Shown here: positions 27,154-36,747 of the stretch, piece by piece
How the letters are laid out: each line of letters begins with the position of its first letter
Position numbering within the stretch: the stretch's first letter is position 1
NCBI GenBank assembly: GCA_034522055.1
Contig: JAXHLS010000002.1
Coordinates: 2,108,001 to 2,172,000, forward strand
Reading direction: 5' to 3'
Source of the DNA: Gammaproteobacteria bacterium
GTDB lineage: Bacteria > Pseudomonadota > Gammaproteobacteria > JAABTG01
DNA length: 64,000 nucleotides
Translations under genes and position numbers: made by a program
The notes under the pieces: generated by a model
Told to the model about the DNA's origin: nothing
Databases searched by the model: none
The model's input: only the letters and a program-made list of their open reading frames with translations

Positions 27154-28712
27154 GCCGCCGGGGCGTCGGTGGCGAAGGCCAGTAGGGAGCGCCCGTCCAT
27201 CTCCGGGGGTTGGGGCAACCCGAGGAGGTAGAGCAGGGTGGGGGCGATGTCCCGTAGCGCACCGCGCTCGGCGGCGAGGGTGGGACGGCCGACGTGGACG
27301 AAGGGCACCGGATTGAGGGTGTGGGCGGTATGGGGCTGGTCGATGGCGGTGTTCACCATCATCTCGGCGTTGCCGTGGTCCGCCGTGATCACCAGTTCGC
27401 CGCCGCGCGCCCGCACGGCGGCCTCCACCCGGGCGAGGCAGCCGTCGAGGGCCTCGATGGCCCGCACTGTGGCCTCGAAGTTACCCGTGTGCCCCACCAT
27501 GTCCGGGTTGGCGTAGTTGCAGATGCACAGGTCGTAGGTTGCGCCCTCGATGGCGGCCACCAGACGGTCCGTGACCTCCGGAGCACTCATTTCCGGCACC
27601 TCGTCGTAGGTGCGCACGTTGGGGGATGGCACCAGCACCCGATCCTCGCCTTCGTAACGGGTGTCGAGACCGCCGTTGAAGAAGAAGGTGACGTGGGCGT
27701 ATTTCTCCGTCTCCGCGATGCGCAGCTGGCGCAAGCCGATGTTGGAGGCGTATTCCCCGAGGACGTTGCGCAGGCGTTCCGGGGGAAAGGCGACGGGGAT
27801 GTCGAAGTCCGCGCTGTACTCGGTGAGGCTGACGAAGCGACCCAGTTCGACATGGCGCGGGCGGGGGAAGCCGTCGAAGCCGGGCTCGATGAAGGCGCGC
27901 GTGATCTGGCGGGCCCGGTCCGAGCGGTAGTTGATGAAGACCACCACGTCGCCGTCCTCCAGAGTCACGGGGCCCTCGTCCCGCCCCGTGATGGCCGTGG
28001 CCTTCACGAACTCGTCACTCTCGCCGCGAGCGTAGGCGGCCTCCAGGGCGGACAGGGCGTCGGCGGCGTGATGGTCGGCGCGGCCCTCGGCGATCAACTC
28101 GTAGGCGGCCTGGATGCGCGGCCAGCGGTGGTCGCGGTCCATGGCGTAGTAGCGGCCGATGACCGAGGCGAAGCGGCCCCGGCCCAGCTCGGCGAACTTG
28201 TCCTCCATCAGGCGGATGGAGTCGGCGGCGCTCCTGGGCGGCGTGTCGCGGCCGTCCAGGAAGGCGTGGAGATAGAGCTTGTGGGCGCCGCGGCCGGCGG
28301 CGAGCTCGGCGAAGGCGCGGATGTGGTCCTCGTGGCTGTGGACCCCCCCCGGCGACAGCAGGCCGAGGATGTGTACGGCCCGGTCCTTGGCCACCGCGAG
28401 GTCCACGGCGTCGGTGAGGGTGGCATTGTTGAAGAAGGAACCGGTGCGGATGGCTCGGCTGACGCGGGTGAACTCCTGGTAGACCACGCGGCCCGCGCCC
28501 AGGTTCAGGTGGCCCACCTCGGAATTGCCCATCTGGTCCGCGGGTAGGCCCACGGCGGCGCCGGAGGCGTCCAGGGCACCATGGGGGTAGCCCGACCACA
28601 GGCGATCCCAGGTGGGGGTGTGGGCCGCGGCGATGGCGTTGTGGTCTTGCTGTTCGCTCGACCCCCAGCCATCGAGAATGATCAGAACGACGGGACGATG
28701 GCTTGCTGGCAT
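27150..28712 (-). CDS. gpmI: 2,3-bisphosphoglycerate-independent phosphoglycerate mutase
   Basis: 520-residue manganese-dependent glycolytic/gluconeogenic enzyme. N-terminal metal site LIILDGWG, phosphoserine in [18 protein letters not shown] in [17 protein letters not shown], and C-terminal ITADHGNAE and [12 protein letters not shown] 28712 is chosen; the open frame extends 27 codons upstream without conserved sequence. First gene of the minus-strand operon gpmI-envC-ctpA-yibQ, divergent from the ArsR regulator. Confidence 0.96.
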   Translation of the reverse strand: MPASHRPVVLIILDGWGSSEQQDHNAIAAAHTPTWDRLWSGYPHGALDASGAAVGLPADQMGNSEVGHLNLGAGRVVYQEFTRVSRAIRTGSFFNNATLTDAVDLAVAKDRAVHILGLLSPGGVHSHEDHIRAFAELAAGRGAHKLYLHAFLDGRDTPPRSAADSIRLMEDKFAELGRGRFASVIGRYYAMDRDHRWPRIQAAYELIAEGRADHHAADALSALEAAYARGESDEFVKATAITGRDEGPVTLEDGDVVVFINYRSDRARQITRAFIEPGFDGFPRPRHVELGRFVSLTEYSADFDIPVAFPPERLRNVLGEYASNIGLRQLRIAETEKYAHVTFFFNGGLDTRYEGEDRVLVPSPNVRTYDEVPEMSAPEVTDRLVAAIEGATYDLCICNYANPDMVGHTGNFEATVRAIEALDGCLARVEAAVRARGGELVITADHGNAEMMVNTAIDQPHTAHTLNPVPFVHVGRPTLAAERGALRDIAPTLLYLLGLPQPPEMDGRSLLAFATDAPAA

Positions 28713-28862
28713 GGGAAGGCGGCGAAGATCGAAAACGGGTTGCGGACATACCCATATTAGCATGACCGCCGGGTCTCGGTGCCAAAAGGCCAACCGCCGG
28801 AGGGTCCGCCGGGCGGGCGGGAGAGGGTCGGACGCATCCCATCGACTTCACCGGCCGTATCT

Positions 28863-28889
28863 TTGATGTTAATCGTATTATTGTATACT
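28863..28889 (+). promoter_or_regulatory. Candidate promoter of the ArsR-type regulator
   Basis: An AT-rich stretch in GC-rich surroundings with TTGATG, then about 15 bases later TATACT preceded by TTG. It lies 80-100 bases before the regulator and could be autoregulated. The spacer is shorter than ideal. Confidence 0.35.
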
Positions 28890-28969
28890 GGTAAACTTCG
28901 AAAGGGTCGGGGATACTGCGTCCATCATCCCGACTCGTATGGGCCTCCGGGCCTCATCAGGAACCGTCC

Positions 28970-29293
28970 GTGAGCGACGACATGGCCTCTGAAGATTCCC
29001 TCATCACCCGTGACGAAGACATCGAGCGCGCCTCTCGCTCCATGAAGGCGATAGCCCACCCCCTGCGGCTGAAGATCCTCTGCACCCTCGGCAACGAGGA
29101 GGTCAGCGTGCAGGACATCGTCGAGAAGGTGGGGACGTCCCAGAGCAACATCTCCCAGCATCTGGCCATCCTGCGGGACAAGGGCATCCTGACGGCGCGC
29201 AAAGACGCCAATCGGGTGTATTACAAGGTGGAGGATGCCCGCACCCTGCGTCTCATCGGCCTCATGCGCGACGTGTTCTGCCATTATTCCTGA
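28970..29293 (+). CDS. ArsR/SmtB-family regulator, BigR/SqrR-like cysteine pair
   Basis: 107-residue winged-helix repressor with recognition region VQDIVEKVGTSQSNISQHL and wing DANRVYYKV. It lacks the ELCVCDL metal site. It has only two cysteines, Cys38 (KILCTLG) and Cys104 (DVFCHYS), 66 residues apart. That spacing equals the pair used by BigR/SqrR/YgaV persulfide sensors. A rhodanese and a thioredoxin follow on the same strand. Prediction: a repressor released when the two cysteines link through persulfide. GTG 28970 start; ATG 28982 is an alternative. Confidence 0.85.
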   Translation: MSDDMASEDSLITRDEDIERASRSMKAIAHPLRLKILCTLGNEEVSVQDIVEKVGTSQSNISQHLAILRDKGILTARKDANRVYYKVEDARTLRLIGLMRDVFCHYS

Positions 29294-29403
29294 GGCTTCT
29301 CCGGGGCGCGGTGGTTGATTGTCCGCCGGTTTCTGGTAGTTTCCCCCCCTTCCTTCCCGCCGTCTGCGGGGCCATTCAACATAGATAACAGTCGGGACAT
29401 GCT

Positions 29404-29835
29404 GTGGATAGAGTGATCGAGTTCTCGGGCAATCACCTCGGCCTGGTGAGCGCGTTCTTCGTCGTGCTGGCCCTGCTGTTGGCCACCTTTCTGCGCGCCT
29501 CCCTGCAGGGCTTCAAGAGCGTAGACCCCATGGGCGCGACTCAGCTCATCAACCATGACGATGCCGTGGTGGTGGATATACGCGAGCCCAAGGAGTTGTC
29601 CGAGGGCAGCATCATCAACTCCACCCATATCCCCCTGGCCAAGTTCGACGGCAGCGTGAAGCAACTGGAGAAGCACAAGGACAAGCCGGTCATCGTGGTG
29701 TGCCGCAGCGGCAGCCGCTCCCAGGTGGCCTGCGCCACCCTCACCAAGAACGGTTTCGATCGGGTCTACAACCTCAAGGGCGGCATCCTCGCCTGGCAGG
29801 GGGCCGGCCTGCCCCTGAAACGCTCCAAGAAATGA
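29404..29835 (+). CDS. Membrane-anchored rhodanese-like protein (YibN-like)
   Basis: 143 residues with one N-terminal membrane helix (about 12-32, LGLVSAFFVVLALLLATFL) and a single rhodanese domain (about 45-140). The active-site cysteine lies in VVCRSGSRSQVA. It should carry sulfane sulfur near the membrane. Located before thioredoxin-secB-gpsA, like E. coli yibN before grxC-secB-gpsA. GTG 29404 start; the gap after the regulator is 110 bases without another gene. Confidence 0.9.
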   Translation: MDRVIEFSGNHLGLVSAFFVVLALLLATFLRASLQGFKSVDPMGATQLINHDDAVVVDIREPKELSEGSIINSTHIPLAKFDGSVKQLEKHKDKPVIVVCRSGSRSQVACATLTKNGFDRVYNLKGGILAWQGAGLPLKRSKK

Positions 29836-29845
29836 GGTGTGATTG

Positions 29846-30277
29846 ATGGCCTCGGGAAACGTCGTTTGCCCCCATTGCCTCGGCGTCAATCGCCTGCCCG
29901 CCGGCAAAGACCCGCGCCACGGTAAGTGCGGCCGCTGCCATGGAGCGCTCTTCACCGGCACGCCCGTGGCCGTTGACCACGAGGCCTTCCAGCGTCACGT
30001 CACGCGCAACGACATCCCCGTGCTGGTGGACTTCTGGGCCGACTGGTGCGGCCCCTGCAAGATGATGGCCCCCCATTTCCAGCGCGCGGCGGCGGAACTA
30101 GAGCCCGCGGTGCGGCTGCTCAAGGTGGATACGGAGGTGGAGCAGAACCTGGCCATGCAATACGGCATTCGCAGCATCCCCACCCTGATCCTCTTCAAGG
30201 ATGGCGCCGAGCTGGCCCGCACCGCCGGTGCCCTCGACCTCCAGGGCCTGCTGGGGTGGACGCGCCAGCACCTGTAA
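29846..30277 (+). CDS. trxC: Thioredoxin 2 (TrxC-type)
   Basis: 143-residue zinc-binding thioredoxin. An N-terminal zinc ribbon (CPHC near residues 8-11 and CGRCHG near 28-33) precedes a thioredoxin fold with active site WADWCGPCKMMAP. Cytosolic disulfide reductase active in oxidative stress. ATG 29846 preferred over the TTG one codon earlier. It replaces the glutaredoxin found at this place in enterobacteria; beside the rhodanese it fits persulfide turnover. Confidence 0.9.
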   Translation: MASGNVVCPHCLGVNRLPAGKDPRHGKCGRCHGALFTGTPVAVDHEAFQRHVTRNDIPVLVDFWADWCGPCKMMAPHFQRAAAELEPAVRLLKVDTEVEQNLAMQYGIRSIPTLILFKDGAELARTAGALDLQGLLGWTRQHL

Positions 30278-30359
30278 GGCCCCAGGCGGTCATCGACGAT
30301 AATGTCACCTCTGGCGGATACGTTGGTGTCCGTTTCATTCGAAAATCAGGAGTAGCCCC

Positions 30360-30845
30360 ATGAGCGAAGCAGCAAAACAAGCGGACGGCGACCAGCAGCC
30401 GCAGTTGGTGATCCAGAAGATCTACACCAAGGATCTGTCCTTCGAGACCCCCAACTCCCCCCAGGTGTTCTCCCAGGAGTGGAAGCCCAACGTCAATCTC
30501 AATATCGCCACGGACAACGTCGATCTGGGCAACGAGCATTACGAGGTCACGGTGAGCGTCACGGTCACCGCCAAGGTGGGCGAGAACACCGCCTTCCTGG
30601 CGGAGGTCAAGCAGGCGGGGATCTTCGGCATCCGCGGCCTCGAGCCGGACCAGCTCAAGCAGACCCTGGGGGCCTATTGCGCCAACGTCCTGTTCCCCTA
30701 TGCCCGCGAGGTGGTGTCCGACCTCATCATCCGTGGCGGTTTCCCGCAGCTCAACATCGCGCCGGTGAACTTCGACGCCCTGTACCTGCAGCAACTGCAG
30801 CAGGCGCAGCAGCGGGAGACCGATGCGGCGGTGCCCTTGCAGTGA
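30360..30845 (+). CDS. secB: Protein-export chaperone SecB
   Basis: 161 residues. Tetrameric chaperone that keeps preproteins unfolded for SecA. Conserved [58 protein letters not shown] and [17 protein letters not shown]. Start is well defined by spacing to an AGGAG site. Confidence 0.97.
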   Translation: MSEAAKQADGDQQPQLVIQKIYTKDLSFETPNSPQVFSQEWKPNVNLNIATDNVDLGNEHYEVTVSVTVTAKVGENTAFLAEVKQAGIFGIRGLEPDQLKQTLGAYCANVLFPYAREVVSDLIIRGGFPQLNIAPVNFDALYLQQLQQAQQRETDAAVPLQ

Positions 30846-30916
30846 CCCATTGGGGGCGCTGACGGCACCATGCCTCCCCTCGCCACCCTGCCTCGGCCCA
30901 TCGTAGCCGTAATGCC

Positions 30917-31939
30917 ATGAGCCCCCTCACTCCCAGCGTCCTCGCGTCCTCGCCCATCGCGGTGCTGGGTGCCGGCGCCTGGGGTACCGCCCTGGCCATC
31001 CTGCTGGCGGCCAACGGCCAGGCCGTGCGCCTGTGGGGCCATGAGCCCGCGCAGCTGCGACGCCTGGCCCGCGACCGCGAGCACCGTGATGCCCTGCCGG
31101 GGGTGGTTTTTCCTCCGGCCCTGGAGATCCACGAGGTCCTCGAGGAGGCGGTGGCGGGTTGCCGTGACCTGCTGGTGGTGGTGCCCAGTCACGGATTCCA
31201 GGATCTCATGGAACGCCTCGCCGACATGGCGCTGGAGGCGCCGCGTATCGCCTGGGGCACCAAGGGCCTCGAGCCCGGCCGCGCGCGGCTGCTCCACGAG
31301 GTTGCCGCAGAGGCCCTGGGTACGGTTCCCCTGGCGGTGGTGTCGGGCCCGACCTTTGCCGCCGAGGTGGCTGCCCGGCTGCCCACCGCCGTCACCGTGG
31401 CCGCCAACGACGCCGACTTCGCCGCGGACATGGCCTCCCGCCTCACCAGCCCGTGGTTTCGGGTCTATATCAGCGAAGATCTGATCGGTGTACAGCTCGG
31501 TGGGGCGGTGAAGAACGTCCTCGCCATCGCGGCGGGTATCGCCGACGGCCTGGGCTTCGGCGCCAACACCCGCGCCGCCCTGGTGACTCGCGGTCTGGCG
31601 GAGATGGGGCGGCTGGGGCTGGCCGCGGGAGGGCGCCAGGACACCTTCAATGGCCTGGCCGGTCTCGGCGATCTGGTTCTCACCTGCACGGACAACCAGT
31701 CCCGCAACCGCCGCTTCGGCAAGGCCCTGGGCGAGGGTCGCGCGGCGGCCGCGGCGCTTACCGAAGTGGGGCAGGTGGTGGAGGGCGTGGCGACCACCCG
31801 CGAGGTGGTGGCGCTGGCGGCCCGGCTGGGGGTGGAGATGCCCATCTCGGAGCAGGTATACCGGGTGATCCACGAGGGCTTGCCTCCTTCGCAGGCGGTA
31901 CGCTCGTTGTTGTCCCGAGCCGATATCCGCGGCGAATGA
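30917..31939 (+). CDS. gpsA: Glycerol-3-phosphate dehydrogenase [NAD(P)+]
   Basis: 340 residues. Makes sn-glycerol 3-phosphate for phospholipid synthesis. Rossmann motif VLGAGAWGTALAILLA, substrate/catalytic region KNVLAIAAGIADGLGFG with active-site lysine, and LGDLVLTCTDNQSRNRRFG. End of the rhodanese-trxC-secB-gpsA group. The 178-base gap after it has a GCTGAAGCTTCAGC palindrome (near 32008) but no gene. Confidence 0.96.
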   Translation: MSPLTPSVLASSPIAVLGAGAWGTALAILLAANGQAVRLWGHEPAQLRRLARDREHRDALPGVVFPPALEIHEVLEEAVAGCRDLLVVVPSHGFQDLMERLADMALEAPRIAWGTKGLEPGRARLLHEVAAEALGTVPLAVVSGPTFAAEVAARLPTAVTVAANDADFAADMASRLTSPWFRVYISEDLIGVQLGGAVKNVLAIAAGIADGLGFGANTRAALVTRGLAEMGRLGLAAGGRQDTFNGLAGLGDLVLTCTDNQSRNRRFGKALGEGRAAAAALTEVGQVVEGVATTREVVALAARLGVEMPISEQVYRVIHEGLPPSQAVRSLLSRADIRGE

Positions 31940-32117
31940 ATAGCGGTCGCCGTGGCAACCGCTTTTGCATCCGTTGCATTTAGGGAGTTAAATTGTTATT
32001 CGGGCAGCCGCTGAAGCTTCAGCATTTTGTCTATGAAGGGGGACTTGGTCGATCGTCGGGGGACGGCTCGGTCAGCAAGCCGCACTCTGTTAGCCGTAAG
32101 CCTTTGAGCCAACGACA

Positions 32118-33314
32118 ATGGCGATTACCCTGAAGATTGCGCGCAGCGAAAAAGAGGTGGATGACGCCCTGTGGTTGCGCCATGAGGTCTTCGTCATCGA
32201 GGACGGCAAATTCGGCGGCAAGGCGCTGCCGGGGGCGCGCATCCTGGACCGTTACGATGCCTTTCCCAACGTCCACAACATCGTGGTCTACGAAGATCAG
32301 GAGCCGGTGGCGACCATGCGCATGGTCAAGGAATCCGCCGTCGGCCTGCCCACCGATGAATACTTCGATTTCGGGGATTACCGGACTCAGGCAGCCAGGG
32401 AATTGAAGGCGGCCGGCCAATCCGACTGCGGCGTGGTGCTGGGCAGTGCCGGGATGCTTGCCATCAGAGGTCCGTGGCGGGTCCGCCGTGATGTCATCCG
32501 CGCCATGTTCCGAATCGCCGCCGGCGTGGCCATGAACAACGCCGTCACCCACATCGTGGTGGCCGTGAATCACGAAACGGCGGGCATGTACCGGCGCCTC
32601 GGCTTCCAGCGTCTGACCGACAAGTTCTGGGTGGAAGAAGTGGGCAACTTCATCGTCCCCCTGGCGGGTTCCGTGGAAGGCTTTCATAAGTGGGCCTTCG
32701 GGGACCTGCCACCGACGCCTCTGAATACCTTCCAGGACAGTTTCGAGCGTTTCTTCGTCAGGGCGGGAGAGGTGGTATTCAGTGAAGGTGATCTCGGAGA
32801 CATGGCGTTCATCGTCGATCAGGGTATCGTCCGGATCTCCCGCCTGAGCCCGGCTGGGGAAGAGTTGACCCTTGCCCGACTCACCCGCGGCGACCTGTTC
32901 GGGGAATTGGCGCTGGTGGACGAGGCACCGCGTTCGGCCACGGTGACGGCGGTGACCGATTGCGAACTCATCACCCTGGATCGGGAGGCCTTCATGGACG
33001 AACTCTATGCCGAGCCCGAACGCATCCGGGCGCTGCTCAATCTGTTCTCCCGGCGCATCCGGCGCATGGATGATTTTGCCATGGTGCTGGCATTTTCACC
33101 GCTGGACCAGCGCCTGGACTTTGCCCTGCGGATGGCCAAGACTCGATCCAGTCAGGACCGCAAGGACAAACGCATCAAGATATTCAAGGGAGGGGTGGAT
33201 GAATTCGCCACTCTGGCGGGGGTGGATCACGACACGGTGCTGCGTTATCTGGAAGAACGGCGGGACAAGGGTGAGCTGGACTACTCGCCGCGGCATATCC
33301 GTTTCTTCGCCTGA
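32118..33314 (+). CDS. GNAT/autoinducer-synthase-like acyltransferase fused to a cyclic-nucleotide-binding domain and HTH
   Basis: 398 residues. Residues about 1-190 form a GNAT-type acyltransferase like FeeM/LuxI-fold N-acyl synthases (DDALWLRHEVFVIEDGKFGG, VATMRMVKES, VNHETAGMYRRLGFQRL). Residues about 205-320 are a CNB domain whose phosphate-binding cassette FGELALVDEAPRSATV keeps the Arg-Ser expected for cAMP contact. Residues about 325-398 resemble a CRP-type helix-turn-helix (FATLAGVDHDTVLRYLEE). An acyltransferase, cAMP sensor and DNA-binding module in one chain is unusual. Neighbours are a CNB-patatin and a PEP-CTERM-type acyltransferase. Confidence 0.85.
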   Translation: MAITLKIARSEKEVDDALWLRHEVFVIEDGKFGGKALPGARILDRYDAFPNVHNIVVYEDQEPVATMRMVKESAVGLPTDEYFDFGDYRTQAARELKAAGQSDCGVVLGSAGMLAIRGPWRVRRDVIRAMFRIAAGVAMNNAVTHIVVAVNHETAGMYRRLGFQRLTDKFWVEEVGNFIVPLAGSVEGFHKWAFGDLPPTPLNTFQDSFERFFVRAGEVVFSEGDLGDMAFIVDQGIVRISRLSPAGEELTLARLTRGDLFGELALVDEAPRSATVTAVTDCELITLDREAFMDELYAEPERIRALLNLFSRRIRRMDDFAMVLAFSPLDQRLDFALRMAKTRSSQDRKDKRIKIFKGGVDEFATLAGVDHDTVLRYLEERRDKGELDYSPRHIRFFA

Positions 33315-33362
33315 GGCCGGCCCGGTCGCCGGACAGTCCTCCCAATCCCCAGGCGGCCATCC

Positions 33363-35600
33363 ATGACGGCGATCCCCAGCGCCGCCATCCCGGATCCCCT
33401 CGACCAGGTGGAACTGTTCGCCCAGCTCAGTGCCGACGGGCGGCGCCACCTGGCGGGGGCCCTGCAGACGCGCCATCTGGCGGCGGGTGCCGAACTCTTC
33501 CGTCACGGTGATACCGGGGAATGTCTTTATATCCTCACGGCCGGCAGCCTCGAGGTGGTGGTGGAGGGCGGCGACGGTAGTACCCGTAGTCTTGCGCGCA
33601 TCGGACCCCACCAGTGTGTAGGAGAGATGGCACTGCTGGCGCCGAACGCGCGGCGTACGGCCACCGTCAGGGCCCTCGAAGACTCCCGTCTGCTCGAACT
33701 CTCCAAGGCTTCCTTCGAGCACCTGCTGGCGGCAGAGCCCTCCCTGCGGCGTCTCATCGGTCAGGTGCTGCTGCATCGCCTGCCCGGCCTGCATCTGGCC
33801 ACCTCGCGGTTGTTCGGCGACCTCGACCAGCAGCTCCTGGAGGAACTTCATTCCCACTTTTTCTGGGTGAGTCTGGCGCGCGGGGAAGCCCTGTTCCGGC
33901 AGGGTGAACCGGCCAAGGCGGTCTACTACGTCGTCAATGGCCGCCTGCAGGTGAGTGTCGCAGAGCAGGGTCGGCAGATGGAACTGGAGCAGGTAGGGGG
34001 CGGCCACGTGGTGGGGGAGATCGCCATGGTCACCGGCGAGTCCCACTCGGTGACGGCCACCGCGCTGCGGGACAGCGACCTCATCGGTCTGTCCCAGGCG
34101 GGCTTCGAGCAGATCATGGAGCGTAACCCGCGGGCTGCCGTCTATGTGGTGCGCGGCATGCTTGCCGAACTGGGGGGCCGCGAATCCTTCCACGAGCGGG
34201 CCAAGGACAGCCCGGTGCGCACCATTACCGTCGTACCCCTGGAGCCGCGGGTGGAGGATTTCGGGCGGCGCCTCGCCCGGGCGCTCAACGCTGGCGCTAA
34301 GACTCTGTACCTGAACGCCCGCGTCTTCGACCGTTTTCACAACTCGGGGGCCGCTCAATTGGCGGAGGATGACCCCCGCGCGCTGTACCTGCGGAAATGG
34401 TTCAGCCAGCAGGAGGAGAGCCGGGTGCACGTGGTCTACGCCACGGATCCGGAAGACAGCCCCTGGACCCGGCGCTGTATCCGCCAGGCGGATCGCATCC
34501 TGCTGGTGGCGCCGGCCGATGCCTCCCCGCGATTGCGGGCGGTGGAGCGCCTGGCGGGGGAACTGGCCGCCGGCGTGTCGACCGAATTGGTGCTACTCCA
34601 CGACGACGACGGCCAGCTGCCCAAAAATACCCGGGCATGGCTGGAGCCACGACGGGTGGCTGCCCACCATCACCTGCGCCAGGGTCGGGAGGCCGATGTC
34701 GCCCGCCTGGGGCGTTTCCTCACCGGGCGCTCCGTGGGTCTGGTGCTGGGGGCGGGGGGGGCCCGCGGCCTCGCCAATATCGGGGTGTTCAAGGCCCTGC
34801 TCGAGGCGGGCGTGCCGGTGGACTACGTGGGCGGGGCGAGCATGGGGGGCTTCCTGGCCGCCCTGGTGGCGGCCGGCTTCGACTACGAGCAGATCGTGCG
34901 TTTCGTGCGCCTGGTGCTGGTGGACAAGCCCCGGGGCTTCGGCTACACCTTACCCGTCATATCCATGATGTCGGTGCGCAAATCGGAACAGCGCTTCCGC
35001 GACATCTTCGGTGATCGCGACATCGAGGACCTGTGGCTCAATTTTTTTACCGTGTCGGTGAACATCACCAATCCGGCCGTGAAGATCCATCGCGAGGGAC
35101 CGGTGTGGCGGGCGGTACGGGCGAGCCTCGCGATCCCCGGCCTCATCGCGCCGCTGTTCGAAAAGGGCGAACTGCTGGTGGATGGCGCGCTGCTGAACAG
35201 CGTGCCCGTGGATGTCATGCGGGACTTGAACCCGGGCCCGGTCATCGCCAGCGACGTCGGCAAGGTCCCGGCGCTGGCGGTGGACCCGGAGCTGGATAAC
35301 TGCCCGTCGCCCGGCCGCCTGTTGTGGCAGCGCCTGATGCCGGGGGCAAGCAACCGTGAGGTGCCCCGCATGGGCGCCATCCTGCTGCGCTGCATGGATG
35401 TCTCCAGTCACCTCAACAAGCGCCGCAACCGCGACCTTGCGGACCTCTATCTCACGCCGCCGGTGGAGGGCTACCGCATTCTCGACTTCGACCGCGCCGA
35501 CCAGCTCATGGAAACCGGCTACACTTATGCGGTGCGTGCCTTGGAGCAGGCCGATCTGAGCGACCTCCTGCCCGCGCATGAACCCCGCCCCAAGGATTGA
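33363..35600 (+). CDS. Patatin-like phospholipase with two N-terminal cyclic-nucleotide-binding domains (NTE-like)
   Basis: 745 residues. CNB1 (about 15-130) has cassette GEMALLAPNARRTATV with an arginine. CNB2 (about 145-260) has GEIAMVTGESHSVTAT, lacking the arginine, so it may not bind nucleotide. A middle region (about 280-450) resembles the NTE linker. The patatin domain (about 455-690) has the oxyanion loop GAGGARGLANIG, nucleophile serine GGASMGGFLAAL and catalytic aspartate VDGALLN. It should deacylate phospholipid or lysophospholipid, gated by cAMP or similar. It lies 48 bases after the CNB-acyltransferase. Confidence 0.9.
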   Translation: MTAIPSAAIPDPLDQVELFAQLSADGRRHLAGALQTRHLAAGAELFRHGDTGECLYILTAGSLEVVVEGGDGSTRSLARIGPHQCVGEMALLAPNARRTATVRALEDSRLLELSKASFEHLLAAEPSLRRLIGQVLLHRLPGLHLATSRLFGDLDQQLLEELHSHFFWVSLARGEALFRQGEPAKAVYYVVNGRLQVSVAEQGRQMELEQVGGGHVVGEIAMVTGESHSVTATALRDSDLIGLSQAGFEQIMERNPRAAVYVVRGMLAELGGRESFHERAKDSPVRTITVVPLEPRVEDFGRRLARALNAGAKTLYLNARVFDRFHNSGAAQLAEDDPRALYLRKWFSQQEESRVHVVYATDPEDSPWTRRCIRQADRILLVAPADASPRLRAVERLAGELAAGVSTELVLLHDDDGQLPKNTRAWLEPRRVAAHHHLRQGREADVARLGRFLTGRSVGLVLGAGGARGLANIGVFKALLEAGVPVDYVGGASMGGFLAALVAAGFDYEQIVRFVRLVLVDKPRGFGYTLPVISMMSVRKSEQRFRDIFGDRDIEDLWLNFFTVSVNITNPAVKIHREGPVWRAVRASLAIPGLIAPLFEKGELLVDGALLNSVPVDVMRDLNPGPVIASDVGKVPALAVDPELDNCPSPGRLLWQRLMPGASNREVPRMGAILLRCMDVSSHLNKRRNRDLADLYLTPPVEGYRILDFDRADQLMETGYTYAVRALEQADLSDLLPAHEPRPKD

Positions 35601-35619
35601 CCGCAAACCCTCAGCGACC

Positions 35620-36417
35620 ATGACCGACTATCGCATCTCCAGCGCCCTGGGCACCTTGTGGCCGGTGCGCCTGTTCTATCGCACCGCCGTGGGGCACCTG
35701 TTCCACCGCTATTTCCAGGTGGTGGCCGCGGACACCGACGCCCTGCGGGCAGAGGTCTTCCGCATCCGTTACGACGTCTATTGCGACGAACTGGGTTGGG
35801 AGGACCGGGCACGTTATCCCGACCGCCAGGAGACGGACGAGTACGACCGCTACGCCCTCCATTCCCTGCTGCTGCACAAGCCCAGTAACACCTATGCGGG
35901 CTGCGTGCGCTTGGTCCAGGTGCCCGGCGATCCCCCAGGCCTGCAACTGCCCTTCGAGAGCGCCTGCCGGGACCATCTCTTCGAAGATATCTACGCCCCC
36001 CTGGCCCGCGACCGCCGCGCCGTGGGCGAGATCTCCCGCCTCGCCGTGCGCGAGCGCTTCCGCCGTCGCGAGAACGAGCAGCACCGCCCCGAGGGCCAGG
36101 TCCCCGAGCGCAATGGCCGCACCGATCCGCGGCGCCGCACCCCCCCCATCGCCATGGGACTCTACCTGGCCGCCGCCTGCAGCGGCCTGCAGGCCGGCAA
36201 GGAGGGCGTCTTCGCCCTCATGGAGCCCCGCCTCGCCAGGCGCCTGCGCACCTATGGCCTCTATTTCCGCCAGGTGGGCGAGGGCATCGAGCACCGCGGC
36301 ACCCGCGCGCCCTTCTACATCAGCCGCGACGACCTCTACGGCCGCATCTCGCCGCGGGTGCGGGGGTTTCTGGACGTGGTGTGCGGGGATGTGCGGTTCG
36401 GTGGGAATGGGCGCTGA
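35620..36417 (+). CDS. PEP-CTERM/exosortase-associated acyltransferase
   Basis: About 265 residues of the N-acyl amino-acid-synthase-like family found with exosortase/PEP-CTERM systems. Features: FQVVAADTDALRAEVFRIRYDVYC split by family insertions, DEYDRYALHSLLLH, YAGCVRLVQVP, and FYISRDDLYGRISPRVRGF near the end. ATG 35620 avoids a 23-base overlap with the patatin gene; ATG 35578 is possible. PEP-CTERM proteins at 41.2 and 55.0 kb and the PrsT lipoprotein at 56.1 kb support the system assignment. The acyl product is unknown. Confidence 0.85.
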   Translation: MTDYRISSALGTLWPVRLFYRTAVGHLFHRYFQVVAADTDALRAEVFRIRYDVYCDELGWEDRARYPDRQETDEYDRYALHSLLLHKPSNTYAGCVRLVQVPGDPPGLQLPFESACRDHLFEDIYAPLARDRRAVGEISRLAVRERFRRRENEQHRPEGQVPERNGRTDPRRRTPPIAMGLYLAAACSGLQAGKEGVFALMEPRLARRLRTYGLYFRQVGEGIEHRGTRAPFYISRDDLYGRISPRVRGFLDVVCGDVRFGGNGR

Positions 36418-36474
36418 GCCGGTCGTCGGTCTATCCTGCAAGTGATGAGTGTCAGGCAGCAGTAGAGGTGAGCA

Positions 36475-36685
36475 ACGTGCCCGTCGTCCGGCCCCAGATC
36501 CGCTATACCTACGAGGACTAAAGGAGTACTGGGTCGTCGACCCGGCGGCCGGGATGGTGCAGGCCCACGTCTTCGGCGAGGCCGGTACCAGCGGGGTGTC
36601 GGAATTCTTTACATCGACCCCGCTGCGCTCGGGCCTCCTGCCCGCTCTCGCCATCGACCTGGCGGAGGTCTTCCGCCTCGACTAG
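36475..36685 (+). pseudogene. Uma2/DUF820 endonuclease-like gene with internal deletion
   Basis: Starts like a Uma2 protein (VPVVRPQIRYTYEDY) and then jumps, with a frame change near 36521, to the family's C-terminal part (KEYWVVDPAAGMVQAHVFG ... LPALAIDLAEVFRLD). The middle, about 100 residues containing the active site, is missing. A more decayed copy of the same C-terminal part is at 39805-39945. Non-functional remnant. Confidence 0.7.
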
Positions 36686-36747
36686 CCGGCATCGCCGTCC
36701 GCCCGGCGCCGCTTCACTGGACCCCGTGCGTTATCTCCTCACTTCCC

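Noticed and set aside
27294-28547. Plus-strand open frame of 417 codons
   Set aside because: Antisense shadow of gpmI, which has all catalytic motifs on the minus strand.
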